Shown: positions 16,536-24,665 of the stretch, in pieces | Numbering within the stretch: the first letter of the stretch is position 1 | Layout of the letters: every line of letters starts with the position of its first letter | Assembly: GCA_000955795.1 (NCBI GenBank) | Contig: JYOB01000019.1 | Span: 1 to 56,164 of the forward strand | Reading direction: 5' to 3' | DNA length: 56,164 nucleotides | Origin: Burkholderiaceae bacterium 26 | GTDB taxonomy: Bacteria > Pseudomonadota > Gammaproteobacteria > Burkholderiales > Burkholderiaceae | Position numbers and translations under genes: made by a program | The notes under the pieces: model-generated | Database searches by the model: none | The model's input: the letters and a program-made list of their open reading frames with translations, nothing else | Told to the model about the DNA's origin: nothing

Positions 16536-17555
16536 TCAGAACAGATGCCGGATGCCGAGGGCGTAGGTCATGGCCGTTGCGCCGCCGCTTTGCCTGTCGT
16601 AGACGCTGACGACATAGACATCTGTGCGCTTGGAGAAGGCATAGTCGAGTCCCGCTGCCGCCGTGTTGCGCGTGGTGGCTACGCCGTGCGGCGCCGTGCG
16701 GCGGGTGTTTGCCCATTCGCCCAACAGCGACAACTGCGCGGTCAGCGGCACGGACGCACCGACCTCATAGGTATGCGAACCGATGTCCGTGGCGTTTGTG
16801 CGCGTGCCCTGGATGGCGCCGTACAGCTTCAACCAGGTGAAATCGTAGGCGGCGCCGGCCAGGTAGGCGTCCTGGCTTGGGGCGGCGGCTCCTGCAACGA
16901 TCCGGTTGCGTTGCACGGTCGCGACGGCGGTGAACGCCCCCGACGTGTAGTGCAGCGATGCAGCAGTGTTGTAGATGCCCGGCGCGCCGGGTTTTCCGCC
17001 CAAGGCATACACGGCTGTGGCCTTGAGGCCATTCAGGTTGGGGCTGCTGTACTGGATGCCGTCGTTCCAGACTGTGTCGCCTGCGATGGCACCGCCATAT
17101 GAGGCGATGAACGTTTGCATCACCAGCGGCGAGAACAGGATCGACGCCTGGAATGGGTTGAGGGTTTGCTCACCGAGATACATCAGATTGGTGTGCCGCC
17201 CGAAGGTCAGCTTGCCGAATCTGCCTTCCAGACCGACGTAACTGTTGCGGCCCCAGAACGGGTCGGCCGACGTGCGGCCCATGCCGCCGGTGTCAGGCTG
17301 GAAAAAGCTCTCCAGCACGGCGATGGCGCGGGTGCCACCGCCCAGGTCTTCGGCGGTCTTGATGCCCCAGTAGGGCGCGGTCAGGCCGGGGGCTTGCTGC
17401 ATGAGCGTTGCGGGTGGGCCCCCGCTGCGTTTGGAGCTCGCCATGTCGAGTCCAACCAGGCCGTACAGCGTCACAGAGGTCTGCGCCCAGGCGCAGTGAG
17501 AGACCGACAGGCCGGCCACGCAAAGGGCCAGCGCCGGCAACGAGCGAACGTGCAT
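16536..17555 (-). CDS. Gram-negative general porin (second)
   Basis: A 339-residue trimeric-type porin with a signal peptide of about 24 residues (cut after HCAWA). It shows the family start QTSVTLYGLVGLDM, GLEGRFGKLTFGRHTNLMYL in the loop-3 region and a C-terminal phenylalanine (LGIRHLF). It shares the fold but little local sequence with the porin at 15256-16296, so the two are not a recent tandem duplication. It is the third gene of the VOC / D-2-hydroxyacid dehydrogenase / porin unit, 69 bp after the dehydrogenase. The role is probably outer-membrane entry of the substrate of this unit. Confidence 0.9.
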   Translation of the reverse strand: MHVRSLPALALCVAGLSVSHCAWAQTSVTLYGLVGLDMASSKRSGGPPATLMQQAPGLTAPYWGIKTAEDLGGGTRAIAVLESFFQPDTGGMGRTSADPFWGRNSYVGLEGRFGKLTFGRHTNLMYLGEQTLNPFQASILFSPLVMQTFIASYGGAIAGDTVWNDGIQYSSPNLNGLKATAVYALGGKPGAPGIYNTAASLHYTSGAFTAVATVQRNRIVAGAAAPSQDAYLAGAAYDFTWLKLYGAIQGTRTNATDIGSHTYEVGASVPLTAQLSLLGEWANTRRTAPHGVATTRNTAAAGLDYAFSKRTDVYVVSVYDRQSGGATAMTYALGIRHLF

Positions 17556-17624
17556 GAAGATCCCCCAGAAGTTTGGGAGTGGGCAGGGAGGCGCGGCGCA
17601 ACTTGCGCTGGCCGCGCCGCGCGG

Positions 17625-18569
17625 TCAGGCGGTGGGCACCGCCAGTTGCACGCGCTTGCGTGCGAAGTGCTGCGACAAGCTGGCGAGCAGCGCATCCCGC
17701 TGTGCCAACCAAGACGCAGGCGAACGTCCCGCCATGTGCGGCGTGATCAGGACATCGCGATGGCGGAACAGCTCGGCCGGCACCTCGGGCTCGTTCTCGA
17801 TGACGTCGAGCCCCGCGCCGGCAATCTCGCCCGCATCCAGCGCATCGAGCAGCGCCCGCGTGTCGAGCACCGAGCCGCGCGATACGTTGACGACATAGCC
17901 CGAGCTGCCGAGCGCCTGCAGGACCGAGCGATTGATCAGATGCCGTGTCTCGGGTCCGCCATTGCACGCGATGACCAGGAAATCACTCGCGGCGGCCAAA
18001 GCGGCGGGGCTGGCGTAATAGCGGCCCGGCGCGTCGGCTTGCGCGCGGCGGCCGTGATAGCCGACCTTCATCGCAAAGCCCTGCGCGCGAGCGGCAATCA
18101 ACCGGCCGATGCGGCCCATGCCGACAATGCCGAGCGAGGCTCCCGTCAACGTAGGCCGAGCCTGGCGCGACTGCTGCCACCGCCCGTGCTGCACGGCAGC
18201 GGTGAGCGGCGCATAGCCGCGCGCCAATGCCAGCAACATGCCGAAGGCGTGATCGGCAACCGTTTCTGCATTGGTGCCCGGTGCATGCGTCACGACAATG
18301 CCGCGCCGCGCTGTAGCCGCAACGTCAACGTTCTCGTAGCCTGCGCCGAAAGCGCAGACGATTTCCAACGCAGGCAACTGCGCCATGTGGGCACCAGACA
18401 ACCCCGTCGAGCCATTGGTGACAACGGCCCGGATCGTGTCAGCACACGGCACATCGGGCGGCATACCGTCTGGGCAGTAGTGCAGCGCGTACTGGCTGCG
18501 CAGCGCATCGACTGTCGATTCCGGCAACGCAATCAACGCAAGCACCGTGGGCGGCACCAGGGTGCTCAT
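17625..18569 (-). CDS. D-2-hydroxyacid dehydrogenase
   Basis: A 314-residue NAD(P)-dependent D-isomer-specific 2-hydroxyacid dehydrogenase. The Rossmann glycine motif is at 147-155 (GIVGMGRIG), with the catalytic Arg at R231 (NVSRGS), Glu at E260 (DVIENEP) and His at H278 (ITPHMAG). It would interconvert a 2-oxo acid and the D-2-hydroxy acid in the cytoplasm; glyoxylate/hydroxypyruvate reductases are close relatives, but the substrate is not given by the sequence. The start overlaps the VOC stop by 4 bp (ATGA). It lies in the unit divergent from the hydrolase/aldolase pair. Confidence 0.88.
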   Translation of the reverse strand: MSTLVPPTVLALIALPESTVDALRSQYALHYCPDGMPPDVPCADTIRAVVTNGSTGLSGAHMAQLPALEIVCAFGAGYENVDVAATARRGIVVTHAPGTNAETVADHAFGMLLALARGYAPLTAAVQHGRWQQSRQARPTLTGASLGIVGMGRIGRLIAARAQGFAMKVGYHGRRAQADAPGRYYASPAALAAASDFLVIACNGGPETRHLINRSVLQALGSSGYVVNVSRGSVLDTRALLDALDAGEIAGAGLDVIENEPEVPAELFRHRDVLITPHMAGRSPASWLAQRDALLASLSQHFARKRVQLAVPTA

Positions 18570-18976
18570 GACTGCGTGGGCGCCACTTCCTTCACCGCGC
18601 CTTTCCAGCCGTTTTCCGTGATGTCGAAGACCGCGCCGTCCGGCATGCGGTACTTCACCTCGTAGAACACGTTCGGGTCCTTTTCATGGCGGCCCGTCAG
18701 GTAGGTGCCGCCTGCCGCGACTACGCGCGCGGCAGTGTCTTCCACGCTGTCGACCCACATGCCGAAGTGGATCACGCCACGCACGTCTTTCAAGCCGGCG
18801 TAGCCAGGCACGGTCTCGTCCTTGAAGTTGAGCAGCGCGACGTTCATCGTGCCGTCCGTCATGTAGATGCCGCGCATGGCGTTGCCGGCGCGGCGCATAC
18901 CGAAGGCCTTCTCAAAGAACTGGGCAGCGGCTTCCGGGTCTTCAACCGAAAGCGCGATGTGGCGGAGTTTGTCCAT
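18566..18976 (-). CDS. VOC-family (glyoxalase-fold) protein
   Basis: A 136-residue single-module VOC protein that starts DKLRHIALSVEDPEAA. H6 and H70 and the region DITENGW near 118-124 are in the places of the metal ligands of glyoxalase/dioxygenase-type members. Single-module VOC proteins can be isomerases, epimerases, dioxygenases or lyases, so only the fold is assigned. The ATG at 18976 is chosen because GAGG lies six bases upstream and the family start follows directly; the frame is open further up but has no ribosome site. It is the first gene of the minus-strand unit controlled by the operator array at 19057-19104. Confidence 0.85.
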   Translation of the reverse strand: MDKLRHIALSVEDPEAAAQFFEKAFGMRRAGNAMRGIYMTDGTMNVALLNFKDETVPGYAGLKDVRGVIHFGMWVDSVEDTAARVVAAGGTYLTGRHEKDPNVFYEVKYRMPDGAVFDITENGWKGAVKEVAPTQS

Positions 18977-19056
18977 GAACGTCCTCAAAGCTTGGCGGCG
19001 TGCGCCGGGATGGAAAGTGGCACGACTGTGACTTAAGTTCACCGCGCTCTTCACTA

Positions 19057-19104
19057 GGTATACTACTTACATGTTGTGTATACACAAAGATGAATTTATA
19101 TACC
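19057..19104. promoter_or_regulatory. Divergent promoter with three phased TGTATACA-type operators
   Basis: Between the VOC gene (minus) and the alpha/beta hydrolase gene (plus), GGTATACT (19057-19064), TGTATACA (19077-19084, inside the perfect 14-bp palindrome TTGTGTATACACAA at 19074-19087) and TATATACC (19097-19104) have centres exactly 20 bp apart. Plus-strand TATACT (19059-19064) could be a -10 box. The array would control both divergent units. The remainder of 18977-19194 shows nothing else. Confidence 0.65.
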
Positions 19105-19194
19105 AGAATAGCTTCCAGTCACCACCCGATGGTGGTTGGCGCCAGTGCGCTTTGTCCCGAACCTTGTTTTCGGGTGCTATGCAGGAGGCTGTGG

Positions 19195-20142
19195 ATGCAG
19201 GTTTTGCAGGAACCGCTTGGAAATCTTTGCGCCGAGCTGCGGCAGCGCTTCGCGCAGATTGGCGCGGTTTGGGGGCGCGACATCAATGCGCATCGCGATC
19301 TGGTGATCAACGCATACACGCCGCTGGTGGCCGCCGCCGCCAATGACGCGGCCGATGGATGTGAACTCCGGCGTGATGTGCCGTACGGCCCGCATGAGCG
19401 GCAGCGTCTCGATGTGTTTGTTTATACCGCAACGCGTTTGGCTGGCCACGCCGATGTGGTGGTGTTCGTGCACGGCGGTGCGTTCCTGCGCGGCAGCAAG
19501 AGCTTCAATGGGCTGATTTACGACAACGTATCGCGCTGGTTTGCGCGGCAAGGGTGCGTGGCCGTCAACGTGGAATACCGGTTGGCGCCAGACGCGCCTT
19601 ACCCCGCCGGGGCGGAGGACGTGGCCGCTGCGCTGGACTGGGTGCGCACGCATGCCGCAGAACTCGGTGGCAGTTCGGAGCGGGTGTTTCTGGTAGGCCA
19701 CTCGGCCGGTGGCGCGCATGTCGCCACGTATCTTGCCGATCCGGCATTGGCCGTGCGGCGCACAACGCCCGTGGCAGGCGCGGTGCTGATCAGCGCCCGC
19801 GTGGCCGCCGACGTATTACCCGACAACCCGAACGCCGCCGGCGTACGCGCGTATTTCGGGGATGACACCTCGCTGTACGCGCAGCGCTCCCCGCTCACCC
19901 ATGCACACCACATCGACGTGCCGCTGATGGTGGTCGTGGCCGAATTCGAGAACCCGTATCTCGATGCCTATGGGGCGGCGTTCTTCGAGCGCGTAGCCCA
20001 GGCACGCCAACGTACGGGCCGCCCCGTGCAGGCACCGCGCTTCGTGCAGATGCTCCGGCACAACCACACCTCGGTGGTCGCGCATTTCGATTCCGGCGAG
20101 ACGTTGCTCGGCAACGCGATGCTCGATTTCTTTCGTGCCTGA
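19195..20142 (+). CDS. Alpha/beta hydrolase (HSL/arylformamidase type)
   Basis: A 315-residue alpha/beta hydrolase. The oxyanion-hole HGGA is at 93-96, followed by the family word NVEYRLAPDAPYPAG (125-139), the nucleophile Ser170 in GHSAGG, and a likely catalytic His in the C-terminal LRHNHTS. The layout is that of hormone-sensitive-lipase-like esterases and of yeast-type kynurenine formamidases, so an ester, lactone or formamide substrate is possible. The ATG at 19195 has a strong AGGAGG six bases upstream; the long upstream extension of the frame is promoter sequence. The DapA-family gene follows after 41 bp. Confidence 0.88.
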   Translation: MQVLQEPLGNLCAELRQRFAQIGAVWGRDINAHRDLVINAYTPLVAAAANDAADGCELRRDVPYGPHERQRLDVFVYTATRLAGHADVVVFVHGGAFLRGSKSFNGLIYDNVSRWFARQGCVAVNVEYRLAPDAPYPAGAEDVAAALDWVRTHAAELGGSSERVFLVGHSAGGAHVATYLADPALAVRRTTPVAGAVLISARVAADVLPDNPNAAGVRAYFGDDTSLYAQRSPLTHAHHIDVPLMVVVAEFENPYLDAYGAAFFERVAQARQRTGRPVQAPRFVQMLRHNHTSVVAHFDSGETLLGNAMLDFFRA

Positions 20143-20183
20143 CGGTTGCCGTTCCGCTTCGTTCATCCCTTTAGGAGATCTGC

Positions 20184-21107
20184 ATGTCCGCATTTGGCAA
20201 GCCACGCGTGTTCGTGCCCGTCGTCACGCCGTTTCGCTCCGACCTTGGCGTCGACACACCGCGCTTTGTCGCGTTTTGCCGCTGGCTTGTCGGGCAGGGC
20301 GCGGGCCTAGCGGTGTTCGGCACCAATAGCGAGGCGAATTCCCTGAGCCTGGCCGAGCGCCGCGCCATGCTCGACGCTGTGTTTGCCGCCGACATCGACC
20401 CGGCGCAACTGCTGCCGGGCACGGGCGCCTGCGCATTGACCGAAGCGATCGAGTTGACGCGTCATGCCGTGACTGGTCATTGCGCCGGTGTGCTGATGCT
20501 GCCGCCGTTCTACTACCAGGGCGTAAGCGACGACGGCCTGTTCGCGTATTACTCCGAGGTCATTCAGGCCGTTGGCTCGGACGCCTTGCGCGTGCTGCTG
20601 TATCACATCCCGCAGTTCACGGGCGTGCCGATTTCGCATGCGCTGATTGAGCGGTTGGTTGCGGCTTATCCGAACACCGTGGTCGGCATCAAGGACAGCT
20701 CAGGTGATTGGGCGAATACCGAGGCGATGCTCAAGCGCTTTCCCAGATTTGCCGTGTTTCCAGCGTCCGAAGCGCTGCTCTGCAAGGCGCTGCCGCTGGG
20801 CGCGGCCGGTTGCATCTCTGCCACGGCCAACCTGCAGCCGCATGCGATTGCCCGCCTGCTTGCCGCTACGACGGCTGAAGAGCAAGCGACCTGGGAAGCG
20901 AAGGTGACGGCCTTGCGCACCATCGTGCAGGCGCTGCCGATGATCCCGGCGCTAAAGGCCGTGGTGGCCCATCACATGCAACACGAAGGCTGGAGCGTTG
21001 TGCGCCCGCCCTTGACGGCGTTCAGTGCAGTGCAGGCGGGGGCGCTGCTGGCGCAGCTCGATGCGCAGGGGTTCTCGATGCCGCCGGTCGAGCAGGTGGC
21101 GGCATGA
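20184..21107 (+). CDS. DapA/NAL-family aldolase or dehydratase
   Basis: A 307-residue (beta/alpha)8 protein of the dihydrodipicolinate synthase/N-acetylneuraminate lyase superfamily. The Schiff-base lysine is K170 (VVGIKDSSGD) and the catalytic tyrosine Y140 (LLYHIPQ). The substrate-binding GTTGE of true DapA is GTNSE here (46-50), so it is probably not the lysine-pathway enzyme but a catabolic pyruvate aldolase or hydratase-aldolase. That would suit an aromatic side-chain or oxo-acid pathway. AGGAG precedes the ATG. It lies next to the GntR regulator, whose gene converges from the right. Confidence 0.85.
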   Translation: MSAFGKPRVFVPVVTPFRSDLGVDTPRFVAFCRWLVGQGAGLAVFGTNSEANSLSLAERRAMLDAVFAADIDPAQLLPGTGACALTEAIELTRHAVTGHCAGVLMLPPFYYQGVSDDGLFAYYSEVIQAVGSDALRVLLYHIPQFTGVPISHALIERLVAAYPNTVVGIKDSSGDWANTEAMLKRFPRFAVFPASEALLCKALPLGAAGCISATANLQPHAIARLLAATTAEEQATWEAKVTALRTIVQALPMIPALKAVVAHHMQHEGWSVVRPPLTAFSAVQAGALLAQLDAQGFSMPPVEQVAA

Positions 21108-21124
21108 ATGTTTTGGATGAGGAC

Positions 21125-21784
21125 TCAGGCGTTCGCGCGGTTGCGGTGCTGCTTCTTCAGGCGACCGAGCACGACGATCGACAGGCGTGCGGTGTGGTCG
21201 CGCATCGCGTTGTAGGCGCGCTCCGGATCGGCGCTGAGGATGGCGGAGACGATCTCGCGGTGCTCGTCGGTGGCGGCTTCAAAACGTGTGGGCGATGCCG
21301 GTTGCGCCGCCCGGAAACCAGCCAGCCGCTGGCGCTGCACCGCAATGATCGACGCCAGCGATTTGCTCTGCGCGCCCTTGCAGATCAGCTCGTGGAACTC
21401 ACGATTGAGCTCGAAGTAGAGCGCTTCGTCGCCGTGCGCGATGGCCTCGTTCATGTCGCTCTCGAGCACTTCGAGCTGCTTCTTCTCCACCACGCTCATG
21501 CGTTGCGCGCTCAGGCGGCAGCACAGGGCTTCCAGCTCGCACATGGCTTCGAGCATGTCGGCCAGCTCTTCGATGCTGAATTGCGCCACCACCACGCCCT
21601 TGCGCGGCGTGAGTTCGACCAGCCCACGGACGGCCAGCTCACGCAGAGCCTCGCGGATAGGCGTGCGCGACGCATTGAAGCGCTCGGCCAGCGCCGCTTC
21701 TTCGAGCTTCTGACCTGGCTCAAGCGTGCCGTCGATGATCTCGTCGCACAGCAGTCGATAGATTTTGGAAGAGAGCGTCGTCAT
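21125..21784 (-). CDS. GntR-family regulator with FCD domain
   Basis: A 219-residue FadR-subfamily regulator. The N-terminal winged helix lies at about residues 5-68, with the family words LEEAALAERFNASRTPIREA and RKGVVVAQF. The C-terminal helical FCD domain (about 78-205) has the Asp/His metal or ligand-binding layout (FELNREFHELI and DEHREIVSAI). FCD regulators usually repress organic-acid or sugar-acid catabolism until an effector binds. The only motif repeated in the promoters around it is TGTATACA, including a three-site array in front of its own gene, so this is its likely operator. It stands in the middle of the four units that it probably controls. Confidence 0.9.
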   Translation of the reverse strand: MTTLSSKIYRLLCDEIIDGTLEPGQKLEEAALAERFNASRTPIREALRELAVRGLVELTPRKGVVVAQFSIEELADMLEAMCELEALCCRLSAQRMSVVEKKQLEVLESDMNEAIAHGDEALYFELNREFHELICKGAQSKSLASIIAVQRQRLAGFRAAQPASPTRFEAATDEHREIVSAILSADPERAYNAMRDHTARLSIVVLGRLKKQHRNRANA

Positions 21785-21950
21785 CGTGTCAGCGGTGGGG
21801 TTGGGCGCAACGGTGGTCTACGCAGACGTGCGTCGCATTATGCGCCAGCCGCCCCCCAGGGCAACCCGATGCGATGCATCGCACGCTGTATCAGCAATGC
21901 CGGCTGGCCTCGGGAGAACCCCATGGTCCGCCGGTTTTTCTGGAATGGGA

Positions 21951-21997
21951 GTATACGCTAGTTACATGTTGAATACATGGATTGGTATATGTATACA
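21951..21997. promoter_or_regulatory. GntR/FAH divergent region with three phased operators
   Basis: AGTATACG (GTATAC at 21951-21956), TGAATACA (21970-21977) and TGTATACA (21990-21997) have centres 20 bp apart, in the intergenic region between the GntR gene and the FAH-family gene. TATACT on the minus strand (21955-21950) could be the -10 box of the GntR gene. The shared word TTACATGTTG is also found in the 19057-19104 array. The rest of 21785-22032 shows no gene. Confidence 0.65.
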
Positions 21998-22032
21998 AAA
22001 CAAATTCACTCATCACGACAGTGGGGACACAA

Positions 22033-22953
22033 GTGATCAGTTTCGGGATTGCAAGCTATGAAATGAATGGCCGCGTTGCTGCTGGATTGAGCGTGGGCGA
22101 CGCGCTGTATGACATGCAGACCGTGTTGAAGGAGGCCACGGGAGACACAACGCCCATCGACGTCGATGCCCTCGTCCGGGACTGGGACCAGAGTGGCGCA
22201 GCTGCGGTGCAGCAGTTCGAGGCGGCGGCGCGCGCCATTGCCGAGGGCACCATCGCCGCCAAGCCGCTCATCGGCTACCGCCTGCGCGTGCCGTTCACGC
22301 CGCGCCGCATCTTTGCCGCTGCCTCCAACTATTACGAGCATGCCCGCGAGATGGGCACCGAGCTGGCCCCGCGCGGGGAAAGCACGCCCTACATGTTCAT
22401 GAAGGCCGAGACCAGCGTGGTGCCGACGCTGGCCGAGGTGCGCATCCCGCCGCAGGCGGAACGGGTCGACTGGGAGGTGGAGCTGGCCGTGGTGATCGGC
22501 AAGCCCGGCCGCCAGATCGCCATTGAAGATGCGCTGGATTACGTGGCCGGCTACACCGTGCTGAACGACGTGAGCGCGCGCGATCTGAACCGCCGAACGG
22601 ACTATCCGTTCAAACACGACTGGTTTCGCGGCAAGAGTTTCGATACCTTCGGGCCGCTGGGGCCATGGCTGGTGCCCCGTTCGTGTATTGCCGAGCCGCA
22701 GAACCTGCGCATGCGGCTGACGGTCAACGGCGAGACCATGCAGGACGGCAACACGTCGGAGATGATCTTCAGCGTGGCCGAGCAGATCCACTACCTGTCG
22801 TCGATCCTGACGCTGCAGCCCGGCGATGTAATTGCCACCGGCACGCCGACGGGCGTTGGCATGGGCCGCGGCATCTACCTGAAGCCCGGCGACGTGATGG
22901 TGGCGTCCATCGACGGGATCGGTTCGATCGAGAATCCGCTGGTGCAGGGATAG
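22033..22953 (+). CDS. Fumarylacetoacetate hydrolase-family protein
   Basis: A 306-residue FAH-superfamily protein with the C-terminal catalytic domain from about residue 85 (RRIFAAASNYYEHAREM). The metal-binding acidic residues are visible in VDWEVELAVVIGK, and the typical GKSFDTFGPLGPWLVP and IATGTPTGVGMGRG stretches follow. Family members are acylpyruvate hydrolases, oxo-acid hydratases or decarboxylases, so this is a likely C-C bond hydrolase of the pathway. The start is GTG at 22033 after a GGGG ribosome site; an ATG at 22063 is the alternative. It is the first gene of the FAH/ABC unit. It is distinct from fahA at 54817-56088. Confidence 0.87.
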   Translation: MISFGIASYEMNGRVAAGLSVGDALYDMQTVLKEATGDTTPIDVDALVRDWDQSGAAAVQQFEAAARAIAEGTIAAKPLIGYRLRVPFTPRRIFAAASNYYEHAREMGTELAPRGESTPYMFMKAETSVVPTLAEVRIPPQAERVDWEVELAVVIGKPGRQIAIEDALDYVAGYTVLNDVSARDLNRRTDYPFKHDWFRGKSFDTFGPLGPWLVPRSCIAEPQNLRMRLTVNGETMQDGNTSEMIFSVAEQIHYLSSILTLQPGDVIATGTPTGVGMGRGIYLKPGDVMVASIDGIGSIENPLVQG

Positions 22954-23006
22954 CGCACTTCGCGCACGGATCACAGTCCGGTCACACCCATCTTGACGGA
23001 GGAGAC

Positions 23007-24008
23007 ATGCTGGAACGGTTGAGTGCCCTGGCGCGCGGGCTCGTGTGGGCGGCAGGCCTGGGGGCAGGGATGTTGTCGGCAGCGCATGCGGCAGATGCCG
23101 TGCGCGTCAATCTGGCGTGGCTGCCGCAGGGCAGCACAGGCGGCATCCTGGTTGCGCAGGCCAAGGGTTACTACAAGGAGGCCGGCCTGGACGTGACGGT
23201 CATGCGTGGCTATGGCGGCCAGCGCACCGTGAACGAGGTCGACGCGGGGCTGTTCGAGTTCGGTTACGGCGACCCCGTGAGCGTGACCCTGAACCGTGCC
23301 CACGGTGGCCACACGGTGATGGTGGGCGCAGTCAACACGCGCTGGCCGGGTGCCATGTGCTACGTGGAGCGGCCTGGCTTCAAGGTGACCTCGCTCAAGG
23401 ATCTGGCCGGCATGACGCTGGGCGGGGGCGGGGCATCGGCGGTGCAGAACATCGTGCCGGCGTGGCTGAAGCAGAACGGCATGGCGCCCGACGCCATCAA
23501 GCTGGTGCGGCTGGATCCGGCGGTGATCAACACGGCGCTGCTGCAAAAGCGTATCGATCTGTCTGAATGCTGGGAGGGCGCCAGCCTGGCTGTGCAACAG
23601 GCGTTTGCGCAGCGCGCGGGGCAAAAGCTGGGCAAAGTGTTCTACCGCGATTTCGGCCTCGACATGATGGGCAGCGGTATTGTCACGACCGACCGCTACA
23701 TCGCGCAGCATCCGGATGTGGTCAAGCGCTTTGTTGAAGCGACGTACCGCGGCTACGCGTTCATGCGCGACCAGCCCAAAGCTGCGGTGGATGCGATCGT
23801 CGCGCAGCAGCCGCTGCTCGATCGCGCCATCCTGCAGCAGCAGATTGCCGAAACCAACAGCCTGATCTCGGACGAACCAGGCAAGCACAAGATCGGCTGG
23901 CTGCGCCCCGAACGCATCAACGGGACCGTCGATTTCCTGTCGCGTGCGTTTGACCTGGGCGGCAAGGTCAAGCCAGCTGATCTGTACACCAACCGCTTCG
24001 TTGAATGA
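23007..24008 (+). CDS. NitT/TauT-type ABC transporter substrate-binding protein
   Basis: A 333-residue periplasmic binding protein of the NMT1/SsuA type. It has a signal peptide of about 28 residues (cut after SAAHA), then VNLAWLPQGSTGGILVAQAK and GYYKEAGLDVTVMRGYGG, which are typical of the family start. The relatives bind nitrate, sulfonates, thiamine precursors and aromatic acids such as phthalate; the ligand here is unknown. GGAGGA precedes the ATG. With the permease and ATPase genes downstream it makes a full importer, with a VOC enzyme gene between them. Confidence 0.9.
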   Translation: MLERLSALARGLVWAAGLGAGMLSAAHAADAVRVNLAWLPQGSTGGILVAQAKGYYKEAGLDVTVMRGYGGQRTVNEVDAGLFEFGYGDPVSVTLNRAHGGHTVMVGAVNTRWPGAMCYVERPGFKVTSLKDLAGMTLGGGGASAVQNIVPAWLKQNGMAPDAIKLVRLDPAVINTALLQKRIDLSECWEGASLAVQQAFAQRAGQKLGKVFYRDFGLDMMGSGIVTTDRYIAQHPDVVKRFVEATYRGYAFMRDQPKAAVDAIVAQQPLLDRAILQQQIAETNSLISDEPGKHKIGWLRPERINGTVDFLSRAFDLGGKVKPADLYTNRFVE

Positions 24009-24074
24009 GCGGCTACTGAATCGGGGCTACTGCCCAACCCGCCCGCCACGTACGGGCACATTGGAGTGAGACAT

Positions 24075-24665
24075 ATGAACAGCTTGCGTCCCAAGCGGCT
24101 CGGACACATGGTTTTGATGGTGCGGGACATCCAGCGCTCGGCCAAGTTCTATACGGAAGTCCTGGGCCTGAAGGTGTCGGACTGGATTGGCGATCAGATG
24201 GTCTTCCTGCGCGCTGGCGCTGACCACCATGACCTGGCGCTGTCCCAGCTGCCGAAGGATTCGCCCGACTTCAACGACCTGCCGCGCTACTCGCGCCCCG
24301 GGCTGGAGCACTTCTCCTACCTGATCGACAGCGTTGAAGAGATGGAGCGCTCCGTCAAGGTGCTGCAGGAGCACGGCGTGGAGATCGTGCGTGGCATCGG
24401 CCGCCACGGCCCGGGTGACAACTATTTCCTCGTCTTCAAAGACCCGGACGGCAACAACGTCGAGGTCTACTGCAACATGGAACAGATTGGCGAACGCGAC
24501 CCGCGCCAAGCCCAGGTGTGGGAGCGCAGCATCGAGTCGTTCGACCAGTACCGCTTCGAGCGCTTTGTCGTGCCGCCGCCCCCGCACCTCGTGGCGCAGA
24601 AGGCGGGCGCAGCGGCACCCAAGGGCGAATCTGCCGACAAGGATGCCCCCGGAGACAAGTCATGA
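24075..24665 (+). CDS. VOC-family extradiol-dioxygenase-like protein
   Basis: A 196-residue VOC protein with the start RLGHMVLMVRDIQRSAKFYT, and H11, H79 (LEHFSY) and E130 (NNVEVYC) in the places of the 2-His-1-carboxylate iron ligands of type I extradiol dioxygenases. The single-module length and the unusual Lys/Pro/Ala-rich tail (about 165-196) differ from the two-module catechol 2,3-dioxygenases. A ring-cleaving role is a fair guess but not proved. GGAG lies eight bases before the ATG at 24075. It sits inside the ABC operon and overlaps the permease start by 4 bp, so enzyme and importer are made together. Confidence 0.85.
   Translation: MNSLRPKRLGHMVLMVRDIQRSAKFYTEVLGLKVSDWIGDQMVFLRAGADHHDLALSQLPKDSPDFNDLPRYSRPGLEHFSYLIDSVEEMERSVKVLQEHGVEIVRGIGRHGPGDNYFLVFKDPDGNNVEVYCNMEQIGERDPRQAQVWERSIESFDQYRFERFVVPPPPHLVAQKAGAAAPKGESADKDAPGDKS

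Noticed and set aside
20184-21107. Reading this gene as dapA of lysine synthesis
   Set aside because: The substrate loop is GTNSE rather than GTTGE, and the gene stands in a catabolic regulon.
22033-22953. Reading this FAH-family gene as a second fumarylacetoacetase
   Set aside because: It lacks the N-terminal domain and length of FahA; the true fahA is at 54817-56088.
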